A stretch of 64,000 nucleotides of DNA from Alkalicoccobacillus porphyridii (lineage in GTDB: Bacteria; Bacillota; Bacilli; Bacillales; Bacillaceae_D), in NCBI RefSeq assembly GCF_007293315.1, contig NZ_VLXZ01000006.1:124001-188000 (forward strand). The letters are read 5' to 3'. Position 1 is the first letter of the stretch. Each line of letters opens with the position of its first letter. The notes below the pieces were generated by a model, which made no database searches, was not told the DNA's origin, and saw nothing but the letters and a program-made list of their open reading frames with translations. Below, piece by piece: positions 27,189 to 36,271 of this stretch. The position numbers and the translations under genes are program-made.

Positions 27189-27917
27189 GTGGCAGTTATC
27201 TCCATGAAACAGCTACTTGAGGCGGGTGTACACTTTGGTCACCAAACTCGTCGCTGGAACCCGAAAATGGATCGCTACATCTTCACAGAAAGAAACGGTA
27301 TTTACATTATTGACCTTCAAAAGACGGTCAAAAAGGTTGAGCAAGCGTACAACTTTGTTCGCGATCTTGCTGCTGACGGAGGGAAAATCCTTTTTGTTGG
27401 TACAAAGAAACAAGCTCAAGACTCTGTAAGAGACGAAGCTGAACGTTGCGGTATGTACTTCATTAACCAACGCTGGCTTGGTGGAACGCTTACAAACTTT
27501 GAAACCATTCAAAAGCGTATTAAGCGTCTTAAGAACCTTGAAAAAATGGAACAGGACGGAACATTTGATGTTCTTCCGAAAAAAGAAGTTATCCTTCTAA
27601 ACAAAGAAAAAGATCGTCTTGAAAAATTCTTAGGCGGTATTAAAGATATGAAAGGCGTTCCTGATGCCTTATTTGTTATCGACCCTCGTAAAGAACGTAT
27701 TGCGATTGCTGAAGCTCACAAGCTGAACATTCCAATCGTTGCGATTGTTGATACAAACTGTGATCCAGACGAGATTGATTATGTTATCCCTGGTAACGAT
27801 GATGCAATCCGTGCAGTTAAACTTCTTACTGGTAAAATGGCTGACGCTGTAATTGAAGCAACAGCTCATGAAGAGCAAGAAGAAGTAGAAGTTGAAGAAG
27901 AAACAACAACAGCTTAA
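27189..27917 (+). CDS. rpsB: 30S ribosomal protein S2
   Basis: This 242-residue protein starts (M)[20 protein letters not shown] and ends in an acidic tail with ETTTA, as in Bacillus S2. It binds 16S rRNA near the platform with S1-like partners. GTG 27189 stands 6 bp after AGGAGGTG; the GTG at 27180 is part of that SD. Confidence 0.98.
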   Translation: MAVISMKQLLEAGVHFGHQTRRWNPKMDRYIFTERNGIYIIDLQKTVKKVEQAYNFVRDLAADGGKILFVGTKKQAQDSVRDEAERCGMYFINQRWLGGTLTNFETIQKRIKRLKNLEKMEQDGTFDVLPKKEVILLNKEKDRLEKFLGGIKDMKGVPDALFVIDPRKERIAIAEAHKLNIPIVAIVDTNCDPDEIDYVIPGNDDAIRAVKLLTGKMADAVIEATAHEEQEEVEVEEETTTA

Positions 27918-27927
27918 TGACGTGATT

Positions 27928-27968
27928 AAAAAGGGTCGTAAGGGGGAAGCCCTTTACGGCTCTTTTTG
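27928..27968 (+). terminator. Terminator after rpsB
   Basis: The arms GGGTCGTAAGGG and CCCTTTACGGCTC pair almost fully across a short loop (about 27931-27962), followed by TTTTT. It may be partly read through into tsf. Confidence 0.85.
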
Positions 27969-28023
27969 TTACGGTTTGAAGTGAACATAATGTGATGGAC
28001 AATTATGAAGGAGGCGTATACAC

Positions 28024-28908
28024 ATGGCAGTAACAGCAAGCATGGTAAAAGAATTACGTGAAAAAACAGGCGCGGGAATGATGGATTGTAAGAAAGCATT
28101 AACAGAAACTGGCGGGGACATGGAAAAAGCCATTGATTTCCTTCGTGAAAAAGGCATCGCTAGTGCTGCGAAAAAAGCAGATCGTGTAGCAGCAGAAGGT
28201 CTTGCAGCAGTTGTAACAGATGGTAACAAAGCGGCAATCGTTGAAGTTAACTCTGAGACAGACTTCGTTGCTAAAAACGAAGGCTTCCAAACGCTTGTTA
28301 AAGAGCTTGCTGAGCATCTACTAGCTAAATCACCAGCATCTGTTGAAGAAGCTCTTGAGCAACCATTTAAAGATGGTGGACAAAGCGTACAAGAATTCAT
28401 TAATTCATCTATTGCAAAAATCGGAGAAAAGCTTTCTCTTCGTCGTTTTGCAGTTGTGGAAAAAGAAGATGGCGATGTATTTGGTGGCTATCTTCACCAA
28501 GGTGGACGCATTGGTGTTTTGACTGTACTTGGTAACTCTTCTGATGAAGATCTTGCTAGAGATGTATCAATGCATGTCGCGGCGATTCGTCCAACTTATG
28601 TATCTCGTGATGAAGTTGCAGCTGACGAAGTGAATCGTGAGCGTGAGGTTCTTAAACAACAAGCACTTAACGAAGGTAAACCAGAAAACATTGTAGAGAA
28701 AATGGTCGAAGGTCGCCTAAGCAAATACTTCGAGCAAGTTTGTCTACTTGATCAGCCATTCGTTAAAGATGGCGATCAAAAGGTTGGTAAATTCCTTCAA
28801 GCTAAAGGAGCAACAGCTAAGTCATTTGTTCGTTTCGAAGTAGGAGAAGGTATCGAGAAGCGCGAAGATAACTTTGCTGAAGAAGTTATGTCACAAGTGA
28901 AAAAATAA
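28024..28908 (+). CDS. tsf: Translation elongation factor Ts
   Basis: This 294-residue protein has the N-terminal UBA-like domain ([20 protein letters not shown]), the core with [10 protein letters not shown] and [15 protein letters not shown], and a C-terminal module. It recycles EF-Tu by exchanging GDP. GAAGGAGG precedes the ATG. Confidence 0.98.
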   Translation: MAVTASMVKELREKTGAGMMDCKKALTETGGDMEKAIDFLREKGIASAAKKADRVAAEGLAAVVTDGNKAAIVEVNSETDFVAKNEGFQTLVKELAEHLLAKSPASVEEALEQPFKDGGQSVQEFINSSIAKIGEKLSLRRFAVVEKEDGDVFGGYLHQGGRIGVLTVLGNSSDEDLARDVSMHVAAIRPTYVSRDEVAADEVNREREVLKQQALNEGKPENIVEKMVEGRLSKYFEQVCLLDQPFVKDGDQKVGKFLQAKGATAKSFVRFEVGEGIEKREDNFAEEVMSQVKK

Positions 28909-28916
28909 TATATGAT

Positions 28917-28944
28917 AAAGGGGACACCTTAGTGTCCCTTTTTT
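28917..28944 (+). terminator. Terminator after tsf
   Basis: GGGACAC (28921-28927) and GTGTCCC (28932-28938) pair across CTTA, followed by TTTTTT. Confidence 0.93.
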
Positions 28945-28970
28945 CAGAATGTTGATCTTTGCAAACGGAG

Positions 28971-28998
28971 TTAAGTATCTCAGACGAAATGATATAAT
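28971..28998 (+). promoter_or_regulatory. Likely promoter of pyrH-frr
   Basis: TGATATAAT (28990-28998) is a perfect extended -10. The -35 (TTAAGT, 28971-28976, 16 bp away) is poor. Confidence 0.6.
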
Positions 28999-29046
28999 TG
29001 ACTCAATAAATTAAATAGACTTCGCGTAAAGTTGATGGAGGTAACA

Positions 29047-29766
29047 ATGAACAAATATAATCGAGTCGTGCTTAAGTTAAGTGGGGAAGCTCTTGCGGGA
29101 GATCTTGGCTATGGAATTGATCCAATTGTTATTCAATCAGTAGCGAGACAGGTAAAAGAAATTGTAGAATTAGATGTGGAGGTCGCTATCGTCGTTGGCG
29201 GTGGAAACATCTGGCGTGGAATGGCAGGCAGTGCTAAGGGCATGGACCGTGCAACAGCAGACTACATGGGGATGCTGGCAACCGTTATGAACTCACTTGC
29301 ATTACAGGACAGCCTTGAAGACATCGAGGTGCAATCTCGCGTCCAGACATCGATTGAAATGCGTCAAGTCGCAGAGCCTTATATTAGAAGAAAAGCGATT
29401 CGTCACCTTGAAAAGAAACGTGTAGTGATATTTGCGGCAGGTACTGGGAACCCTTATTTCTCAACTGATACAACAGCAGCTTTACGCGCAGCTGAAATTG
29501 AAGCAGAAGTTATTTTGATGGCTAAGAATAAAGTTGATGGTGTCTACAGTGCAGATCCATCAGTAGATGAAAATGCAGTCAAATACACTGAAATTACATA
29601 TATGGACGTACTTAAGGAAGGCCTTGCTGTCATGGATTCCACAGCTTCCTCCTTATGCATGGACAATAATATTCCATTAGTGGTATTCTCAATTTTGGAA
29701 GAAGGTAACATTAAACGAGCTGTACTGAAAGAAGAGATTGGAACCATTGTGAGGGGGGCAAACTAA
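29047..29766 (+). CDS. pyrH: UMP kinase
   Basis: This 239-residue amino-acid-kinase-fold enzyme phosphorylates UMP to UDP. Visible blocks are [10 protein letters not shown] (phosphate loop), [10 protein letters not shown] and [20 protein letters not shown] 29047 follows GGAGGT; the frame is open to a TTG at 29032 before that SD. Its stop overlaps the frr ATG by 1 bp. Confidence 0.97.
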   Translation: MNKYNRVVLKLSGEALAGDLGYGIDPIVIQSVARQVKEIVELDVEVAIVVGGGNIWRGMAGSAKGMDRATADYMGMLATVMNSLALQDSLEDIEVQSRVQTSIEMRQVAEPYIRRKAIRHLEKKRVVIFAAGTGNPYFSTDTTAALRAAEIEAEVILMAKNKVDGVYSADPSVDENAVKYTEITYMDVLKEGLAVMDSTASSLCMDNNIPLVVFSILEEGNIKRAVLKEEIGTIVRGAN

Positions 29767-30320
29767 TGTCAGATGTAAACCAGCAAGCTCAGGAACGAAT
29801 GACAAAAGCGATTGAATCATTGCGCAGAGAATTAGCTAAGCTTCGTGCAGGACGGGCTAACCCGGCAATGCTTGATCGTGTAACGGTTGAGTATTACGGA
29901 GCACTAACACCTCTTAATCAGCTTGCCACGATTTCCGTGCCAGAAGCAAGATTGTTAGTGATTCAGCCTTTTGACAAGTCATCTATTTCAGATGTTGAAC
30001 GTGCCATTCAAAAAGCGGATTTAGGCCTTACGCCGTCAAACGATGGACAGCTTATTCGAATTGCGATTCCAGCTTTAACAGAAGAGCGTCGTAAAGAATT
30101 AGTGAAGGTTGTCAAAAAAACCGCTGAAGAAACAAAAGTGGCAATTCGCAACATTCGACGTGACGCAAATGACGATCTGAAAAAGCAGCAAAAGGATGGA
30201 GAATTAACCGAGGATGATTTACGCTCGGCTACAGACGACATTCAAAAGCTTACGGATCAGTATATTGTTAACACTGATAAAGAGGCAGAACAAAAAGAAC
30301 AAGAAATTATGGAAGTATAA
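29766..30320 (+). CDS. frr: Ribosome recycling factor
   Basis: This 184-residue protein has the RRF pattern [20 protein letters not shown] and the helical [10 protein letters not shown] region. With EF-G it splits post-termination ribosomes. It is coupled to pyrH and followed by a terminator. Confidence 0.98.
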   Translation: MSDVNQQAQERMTKAIESLRRELAKLRAGRANPAMLDRVTVEYYGALTPLNQLATISVPEARLLVIQPFDKSSISDVERAIQKADLGLTPSNDGQLIRIAIPALTEERRKELVKVVKKTAEETKVAIRNIRRDANDDLKKQQKDGELTEDDLRSATDDIQKLTDQYIVNTDKEAEQKEQEIMEV

Positions 30321-30350
30321 GCGATTTCCATGTAAAATGAATCAAGAATA

Positions 30351-30378
30351 AGACCCTCTATTTTAAGGGGGTTTTTTA
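30351..30378 (+). terminator. Terminator after frr
   Basis: ACCCTCT (30353-30359) and AGGGGGT (30366-30372) pair with one G-U, followed by TTTTT. Confidence 0.85.
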
Positions 30379-30421
30379 TTCTTATGATTTACGTATTGTA
30401 CGATAGATGGAGGGCGCAATG

Positions 30422-31189
30422 ATGCTTGAGAAATTTACGAAATGGAAAGCAAACTTAGCTGCAACAGATCTATCTGATCAAGCAGAGGAAGGGCAGCTTC
30501 CACAGCATGTCGCCATAATAATGGACGGAAACGGCAGATGGGCCAAGCAAAAAGGATTACCCCGAATAGCCGGACATAGAGAAGGAATGAAGACCGTTAC
30601 AAGTACGGTACGCATAGCAAGTAATATAGGGATTGAAGTATTAACATTATATGCGTTCTCAACTGAAAATTGGAAGCGACCAAAAAAAGAAGTGGATTAC
30701 CTGCTTCGTCTTCCGGAACGATTCCTTAATGCAGAGTTACCGCAGCTAATTGAGAATAATGTACAGGTACGGTTAATGGGTACGACGGAAGACTTGCCAA
30801 GCTATACACTAAGTGCCGTAGAGAAAGCCATTGAGGATACTAAGCATAATACAGGAATGATTCTTAACTTTGCCTTAAACTATGGAAGTCGATTTGAGCT
30901 AGTTGAGGCAGTGAAGCTTATCGGTAAGCAGGTAGAACGTGGTGAGTTAAGCGCCGACATGATTAGTGAGCAGCATATCCATGAGCAATTAATGACCTCA
31001 CAGCTTAAAGATCCTGATTTATTAATTCGAACAAGTGGAGAGATTCGCTTAAGCAACTTCATGCTTTGGCAGCTTGCCTATAGTGAATTCTGGTTTACTG
31101 ACGTCTTATGGCCGGATTTTAAAGAACAGGATTTCATGGAGGCCATTGCAGTTTATCAGAAAAGAAAGCGCCGATTTGGCGGGGTTTAG
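30422..31189 (+). CDS. uppS: Undecaprenyl diphosphate synthase (cis-prenyltransferase)
   Basis: About 255 residues. The conserved block IIMDGNGRWAKQKGLPRIAG has the catalytic Asp, and later blocks YAFSTENWKRP and DLLIRTSGEIRLSNF complete the signature. It makes the C55 lipid carrier for wall polymers. Start is ATG 30422 or 30419 behind GGAGGG. It precedes cdsA by 21 bp. Confidence 0.97.
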   Translation: MLEKFTKWKANLAATDLSDQAEEGQLPQHVAIIMDGNGRWAKQKGLPRIAGHREGMKTVTSTVRIASNIGIEVLTLYAFSTENWKRPKKEVDYLLRLPERFLNAELPQLIENNVQVRLMGTTEDLPSYTLSAVEKAIEDTKHNTGMILNFALNYGSRFELVEAVKLIGKQVERGELSADMISEQHIHEQLMTSQLKDPDLLIRTSGEIRLSNFMLWQLAYSEFWFTDVLWPDFKEQDFMEAIAVYQKRKRRFGGV

Positions 31190-31210
31190 GCTTAAGGGGG
31201 CTCATTTAGT

Positions 31211-32017
31211 ATGAAGCAACGTATTATTACAGGTATAGGGTTTGGAGTTGTTATGATTACGATGATTGCTTTGGGAGGTACATTTTTCAGCTTAGCTGTA
31301 AGTGTAGTAGCATCCATAGCAATGATTGAATTATTAAGAATGAAAAAAATGCGGGCTTTTTCCTTAACTGGTATAACAGCGCTTCTTTCCATGTGGATTT
31401 TACTCGTTCCACAAAATTGGTTTGAAGCGATTTTCCCTTACGCATTTACAAAGGTTGAACTGTTTATCTTCTTTATCCTTATCATGCTAATGTTAACAGT
31501 TTTAACTAAAAACACGTTTACGTTTGATGAGGTTGGGTTTGTTGTGCTATCGTCCGTTTATGTCGGATTTGGTTTCCATTATTTAATGCTTACGCGTGAT
31601 ATTGCAGAAATAGGCATGGTGCTTGTATTTTTTGTGATTCTGCTTATTTGGACTACAGACTCTGCAGCCTATTTTGTTGGACGAGCTATTGGTAAACATA
31701 AATTGTGGCCAGATATCAGTCCAAATAAAACGATTGAAGGATCATTAGGCGGAGTTGTGTTTGCCATCATAGTCGGTACGGTGCTTTATCTACTACTTCC
31801 CGACCTATCTACATACATATCTTTCTCAACAGCTCTCGTCATCATGCTGGTTGCGTCCGTTTTTGGCCAAATTGGTGACTTAGTTGAATCTGCTTTGAAG
31901 CGGCATTACGCAGTGAAGGATTCAGGTAATGTGTTGCCTGGTCATGGTGGGATTTTAGATCGGTTTGATAGTCTTATCTTTGTGATGCCTATCCTTCATT
32001 TAATTCAATTAATCTAA
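31211..32017 (+). CDS. cdsA: Phosphatidate cytidylyltransferase
   Basis: This 268-residue membrane protein has about eight hydrophobic segments. The C-terminal signature region ([20 protein letters not shown], then [12 protein letters not shown]) marks CDP-diglyceride synthases. It makes CDP-diacylglycerol for phospholipid synthesis. Confidence 0.97.
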   Translation: MKQRIITGIGFGVVMITMIALGGTFFSLAVSVVASIAMIELLRMKKMRAFSLTGITALLSMWILLVPQNWFEAIFPYAFTKVELFIFFILIMLMLTVLTKNTFTFDEVGFVVLSSVYVGFGFHYLMLTRDIAEIGMVLVFFVILLIWTTDSAAYFVGRAIGKHKLWPDISPNKTIEGSLGGVVFAIIVGTVLYLLLPDLSTYISFSTALVIMLVASVFGQIGDLVESALKRHYAVKDSGNVLPGHGGILDRFDSLIFVMPILHLIQLI

Positions 32018-32048
32018 GTCATTTAGGTACGTAGGGAGAGTGAGATGT

Positions 32049-33194
32049 TTGAAATACATTAGTTTATTAGGGTCAACCGGGTCTATTGGGACGCAGACTC
32101 TTGATGTCATTAGAACCAATCCAGATTTCTTTAGGCTTACTGCTTTGTCCTGTGGGACAAATATAGAACTTGCGATTCAGCAAATTCAAGAGTTTCAGCC
32201 CGCTTTAGTAAGTGTGCAACGAGAAGAAGATGTTGATTTAATAAAAAAAGAAGTACCAGCTTCCGTCACGGTTATCTCTGGGGAAGACGGGTTGATGGAG
32301 GTTGCGTGCCATCAAGATGCTGATATACTTGTGAATGCTGTAATTGGAAGCGTAGGATTAAAGCCAACTCTCGCAGCAATCAAGGCTGGAAGAGATATTG
32401 CTATTGCTAACAAAGAAACGCTAGTAACTGCTGGTCATATTGTGACCACCGAAGCGAATAAGCATGGAGTATCCCTTATTCCTGTAGATAGTGAGCACTC
32501 AGCCATTTTTCAAGCGTTGAATGGGGAAGATCCAAAAACAATTGAACGGCTTATTGTTACGGCATCAGGTGGCAGCTTTAGAGACCAGACTAGAGATGAA
32601 CTTCACGGCGTTACCGTTGAGCAAGCATTAGCGCATCCTAACTGGTCCATGGGTGCTAAGATTACAATAGATTCTGCAACCATGATGAACAAAGGCCTCG
32701 AGGTCATTGAAGCTCATTGGCTGTTTGGAATCCCTTATGATCAAATTGATGTCTTAATGCACAGAGAGAGTATTATACATTCTATGATAGAATTTGTAGA
32801 TAAGAGTGTTATGGCTCAACTTGGTACAGCAGATATGCGTGTTCCGATCCAATATGCATTAACTTATCCGAATCGACTTGCACGAGAGAAGGGTGAGAGG
32901 TTAAACTTGTGGGAAATGGAGAAACTGCATTTTAATAAGTTGGACATGGATCGCTACCGTTGTATGAAATTTGCCTATGAGGCAGGACGTAGTGCTGGAA
33001 CTATGCCAACCGTGCTGAATGCGGCAAATGAAGCTGCAGTCGCTGCTTTTTTAAATCAACAAATTTCATTTTTAGAGATTGAAGACCTCATTGAGCATTC
33101 GTTGAACAGGCATGAACGTATACATAGTCCAAGCCTTGAAGAAATCATTCATGCTGATGAGGAAACGAGACAGTTTGTTCAATCTAAATTGTAG
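32049..33194 (+). CDS. dxr: 1-deoxy-D-xylulose 5-phosphate reductoisomerase
   Basis: This 381-residue enzyme of the MEP isoprenoid pathway has the NADPH-binding [16 protein letters not shown] block, the metal-binding [12 protein letters not shown] motif, and the flexible loop [16 protein letters not shown] 32049 has the SD AGGGAG at proper spacing; GTG 32040 lies inside the SD. It supplies precursors for UppS nearby. Confidence 0.97.
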   Translation: MKYISLLGSTGSIGTQTLDVIRTNPDFFRLTALSCGTNIELAIQQIQEFQPALVSVQREEDVDLIKKEVPASVTVISGEDGLMEVACHQDADILVNAVIGSVGLKPTLAAIKAGRDIAIANKETLVTAGHIVTTEANKHGVSLIPVDSEHSAIFQALNGEDPKTIERLIVTASGGSFRDQTRDELHGVTVEQALAHPNWSMGAKITIDSATMMNKGLEVIEAHWLFGIPYDQIDVLMHRESIIHSMIEFVDKSVMAQLGTADMRVPIQYALTYPNRLAREKGERLNLWEMEKLHFNKLDMDRYRCMKFAYEAGRSAGTMPTVLNAANEAAVAAFLNQQISFLEIEDLIEHSLNRHERIHSPSLEEIIHADEETRQFVQSKL

Positions 33195-33218
33195 CAAGAA
33201 AGGCGGAGAAGATTAACA

Positions 33219-34466
33219 TTGAATACATTACTTTCTTTTCTGGTGATTTTTAGTGTACTAGTATTTGTTCACGAATGGGGGCATTTATACTTTGCTCAAA
33301 GAGCCGGAATTCTCTGCCGTGAATTTGCGATTGGAATGGGGCCAAAGCTCTTTTCCTTTAAGCGTGATGAGACGATTTATACGGTCCGCTTACTACCAAT
33401 TGGTGGCTTTGTACGGATGGCAGGAGAGGATCCTGAACAAGTATCAATTAAGCCAGGGTATGAAATTGGACTGGTCTTAAACGATGAAGAAAAAGTAACA
33501 AAAATCTATGTCAATAATAAGTCAAAGCACCCTGAAGCACAGGTTGTTCAAGTGGAGTATATCGATTTAGAAAAAGATTTGGTCATCGAGGCGTTTGATG
33601 ACGAGGGTGAGCGAGTAGTCTATCACGTCCATGAGCGTGCTGATGTGATTCAAGACGAGGTTCCTAATCAAATAGCACCATTAAATCGTCAATTTGGCTC
33701 TAAGTCTGTTGGCAAACGTGCCATGGCCATATTTGCAGGCCCACTCATGAACTTTGTACTTGGATTTATCTTATTTGTTGTGGTTGCTGGAATACAGGGT
33801 GTAAACACAAATCAGGTATCATTTGTGGCGGAAGGTTCTGGCGCTGATGCGGCAGGCGTGCAGGCTGGTGATGTAATCCAAAGTATTAATGGTAATGAAA
33901 CAAATTCTTGGAGAGCGGTCAGAAAAAATATTGAAGCTCATCCAGACTCAACCCTATCCTTAACCATTGAACGAGAAGGAAGTATCGTTGAAGTTGATGC
34001 AGAGACGGCTTCTGTTGATTTGGGACCAGAGCAAATTGGTCAATTAGGTGTCGGACCTACTTCAGAAAGAACTTTTACAGGTGCGATTATGCAAGGCTTT
34101 ATTCAACCTTATGATCTAGCCATTTCTATTTTTAAAACACTTGGAACCATTATTACTGGCCAATTCTCACTTGACTATATTGCAGGACCTGTTGGTATTT
34201 ATAATATAACTGGTGAAGCTGCATCGATGGGAATTATCACACTGGTTACATTTGCTGCCCTTCTAAGCATTAACCTAGGAATTATTAATCTTCTCCCAAT
34301 TCCAGCGATGGATGGAGGCAGACTAATATTCTTAGGATATGAAGCAGTCAGAGGAAAACCCATCGATCCTCAGAAAGAAGGAATGATTCAGTTTGTTGGT
34401 TTTGCTTTCCTTATGCTTCTGATGATTGTTGTTACATGGAATGATATAAGCAAGCTGTTTATGTAG
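33219..34466 (+). CDS. rseP: Site-2 intramembrane zinc metalloprotease RseP/RasP
   Basis: This 415-residue membrane protease has the zinc motif HEWGH (18-22) in its first helix, a PDZ domain (about 200-275), and the NLLPIPAMDGGRL motif with the third zinc ligand near the C-terminus. In B. subtilis RasP cleaves anti-sigma factors and signal-peptide remnants. The zinc motif has Trp where Leu is common. TTG start at 33219 follows AAAGGCGGAG. Confidence 0.96.
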   Translation: MNTLLSFLVIFSVLVFVHEWGHLYFAQRAGILCREFAIGMGPKLFSFKRDETIYTVRLLPIGGFVRMAGEDPEQVSIKPGYEIGLVLNDEEKVTKIYVNNKSKHPEAQVVQVEYIDLEKDLVIEAFDDEGERVVYHVHERADVIQDEVPNQIAPLNRQFGSKSVGKRAMAIFAGPLMNFVLGFILFVVVAGIQGVNTNQVSFVAEGSGADAAGVQAGDVIQSINGNETNSWRAVRKNIEAHPDSTLSLTIEREGSIVEVDAETASVDLGPEQIGQLGVGPTSERTFTGAIMQGFIQPYDLAISIFKTLGTIITGQFSLDYIAGPVGIYNITGEAASMGIITLVTFAALLSINLGIINLLPIPAMDGGRLIFLGYEAVRGKPIDPQKEGMIQFVGFAFLMLLMIVVTWNDISKLFM

Positions 34467-34497
34467 AAGAAAGAATCATAGAAGGGACTATACAGTT

Positions 34498-36207
34498 ATG
34501 AGACAGAAGACCTTTTTAGTACCAACATTAAGAGATGTGCCTTCTGATGCGGATGTAATCAGCCACCAGCTCATGCTAAGGGCGGGGATGATTCGACAGA
34601 CCGCTGCTGGAGTATATACGTACCTCCCGCTTGCTAAGCGTGTCATTGCTAAAGTAGAGTCAATTGTTCGTGAGGAATTAGAAGCTGTAGGTGCTCAGGA
34701 GTTAACGCTGCCTAGCTTACACCCAGCTGAATTATGGCAGGAAACAGGTCGTTGGGATAAAATGGGTGATGAATTAATACGTCTTCAGGATCGTCACGGG
34801 CGTGATTTTGCGTTAGGACCTACACATGAAGAGGTGATCACAAGTATTATTCGTGATGCCATTGGCTCATATAAGAAGCTACCTTTAAATGTGTTTCAAA
34901 TTCAGACGAAGTTTCGTGATGAACGCCGCCCTCGTTTTGGTTTATTACGAGGTCGTGAATTCATTATGAAGGATGCCTATTCCTTTCACGATACAGAAGA
35001 GAGTTTGGATGAAACCTATCAAGCTATGTATAAAGCCTATGAGCGAATCTTTACTCGAGTTGGCTTAACCTTCCGTGCGGTCATTGCCGATTCAGGAGCA
35101 ATGGGAGGCAAGGATACATTTGAATTTATGGCTTTAGCTGAGGTTGGGGAGGACACGATTGCGTATTCTGACTCATCCTCATATGCAGCAAATCTTGAAA
35201 TGGCAACAAGTGTACGAGTAACAACTAGAAGTGAAGAAACGTCACAGCCTCTTAGTTCAGCCAAAGTAAATGCAGCAGCATCAATTCAGGAAGCTGCGCA
35301 ACAGCTTGAATGGCCGCTTTCAAGAACCGTTCAAGTACTCGCCGTTAAAATCGATGAGGAACTTGCATTGCTTTTGCTTCGTGCTGACCATGAATTAAAT
35401 GAAATTAAATCCTTGCATGAGCTACATGCAAAATCATTAACTGTGCTAGGCGAGCATGAGATTAAAGAACAGTTTAAAGTTGAAGCCGGTCAACTTACTG
35501 CCTTAGGTAATACATCGTTAAAAATATATGCTGATTATGCCTTAGAGGGTCAATCAGGATTTTTAATGAATTCAAGTACAGCGGATGAGTGTGCCATTCA
35601 GGTTGATCTCAACCGTGATTTAACAATTGAATCATACGTTGACTTACGCTTGGTTCAAGAAGGGGATCCATCTCCTGATGGAGAAGGGACAATTCAATTT
35701 GCTAGAGGGATTGAAATTGGGCAAGTATTTAAGTTGGGTACCTTCTATTCTGATTCTATGGGTGCATCCTTTTTAGATCAAAATGGACGAGCAAATCCTT
35801 TTAAAATGGGCTGCTATGGTATAGGTGTTTCACGTACGGTTGCCGCTATCATCGAGCAGCATCATGATGACAATGGTATTGTTTGGCCAATCGCTGTCGC
35901 TCCATTTCAGCTTCATTTGCTGACACTAAATTCAAAAAATGAAGAACAAGCTACCCTTTCTGAACAAGTCTATTCTTCGCTCAAGAAAGACGGCTGGGAC
36001 GTATTATATGATGATCGTCCAGAGCGAGCAGGCGTTAAATTTAAGGATGCAGATTTAATTGGAATTCCATTAAGAGTATCTGTTGGTAAGCGTGCAGATG
36101 AAGGGTTCCTAGAGCTAAAGGTTCGTTCCACTGGTGAATCAATAGACGTACATGTAGATGATCTTGCAGAAACATTACAATCAAAGCTGCAGGAGCTCTC
36201 AAACTAA
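34498..36207 (+). CDS. proS: Prolyl-tRNA synthetase
   Basis: This 569-residue class II synthetase is of the bacterial long type. Motif 2 lies in FRDERRPRFGLLRGREFIMK, an editing insertion domain spans about 220-400, motif 3 is in MGCYGIGVSRTVAAIIEQ, and an anticodon-binding domain (about 470-565) ends the protein. It charges tRNA-Pro and edits Ala-tRNA-Pro. Confidence 0.98.
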   Translation: MRQKTFLVPTLRDVPSDADVISHQLMLRAGMIRQTAAGVYTYLPLAKRVIAKVESIVREELEAVGAQELTLPSLHPAELWQETGRWDKMGDELIRLQDRHGRDFALGPTHEEVITSIIRDAIGSYKKLPLNVFQIQTKFRDERRPRFGLLRGREFIMKDAYSFHDTEESLDETYQAMYKAYERIFTRVGLTFRAVIADSGAMGGKDTFEFMALAEVGEDTIAYSDSSSYAANLEMATSVRVTTRSEETSQPLSSAKVNAAASIQEAAQQLEWPLSRTVQVLAVKIDEELALLLLRADHELNEIKSLHELHAKSLTVLGEHEIKEQFKVEAGQLTALGNTSLKIYADYALEGQSGFLMNSSTADECAIQVDLNRDLTIESYVDLRLVQEGDPSPDGEGTIQFARGIEIGQVFKLGTFYSDSMGASFLDQNGRANPFKMGCYGIGVSRTVAAIIEQHHDDNGIVWPIAVAPFQLHLLTLNSKNEEQATLSEQVYSSLKKDGWDVLYDDRPERAGVKFKDADLIGIPLRVSVGKRADEGFLELKVRSTGESIDVHVDDLAETLQSKLQELSN

Positions 36208-36215
36208 GAGCATGT

Positions 36216-36250
36216 TTGGGCTGATCCGTAATTGAATCAGCCCTTTTTCT
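36216..36250 (+). terminator. Terminator between proS and polC
   Basis: GGGCTGAT (36218-36225) and ATCAGCCC (36236-36243) pair perfectly, followed by TTTTTCTTTT. Only about 22 bp remain before polC, so polC either depends on read-through or has a promoter inside proS. Confidence 0.88.
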
Positions 36251-36271
36251 TTTGATAAAAAGATTTAGGGG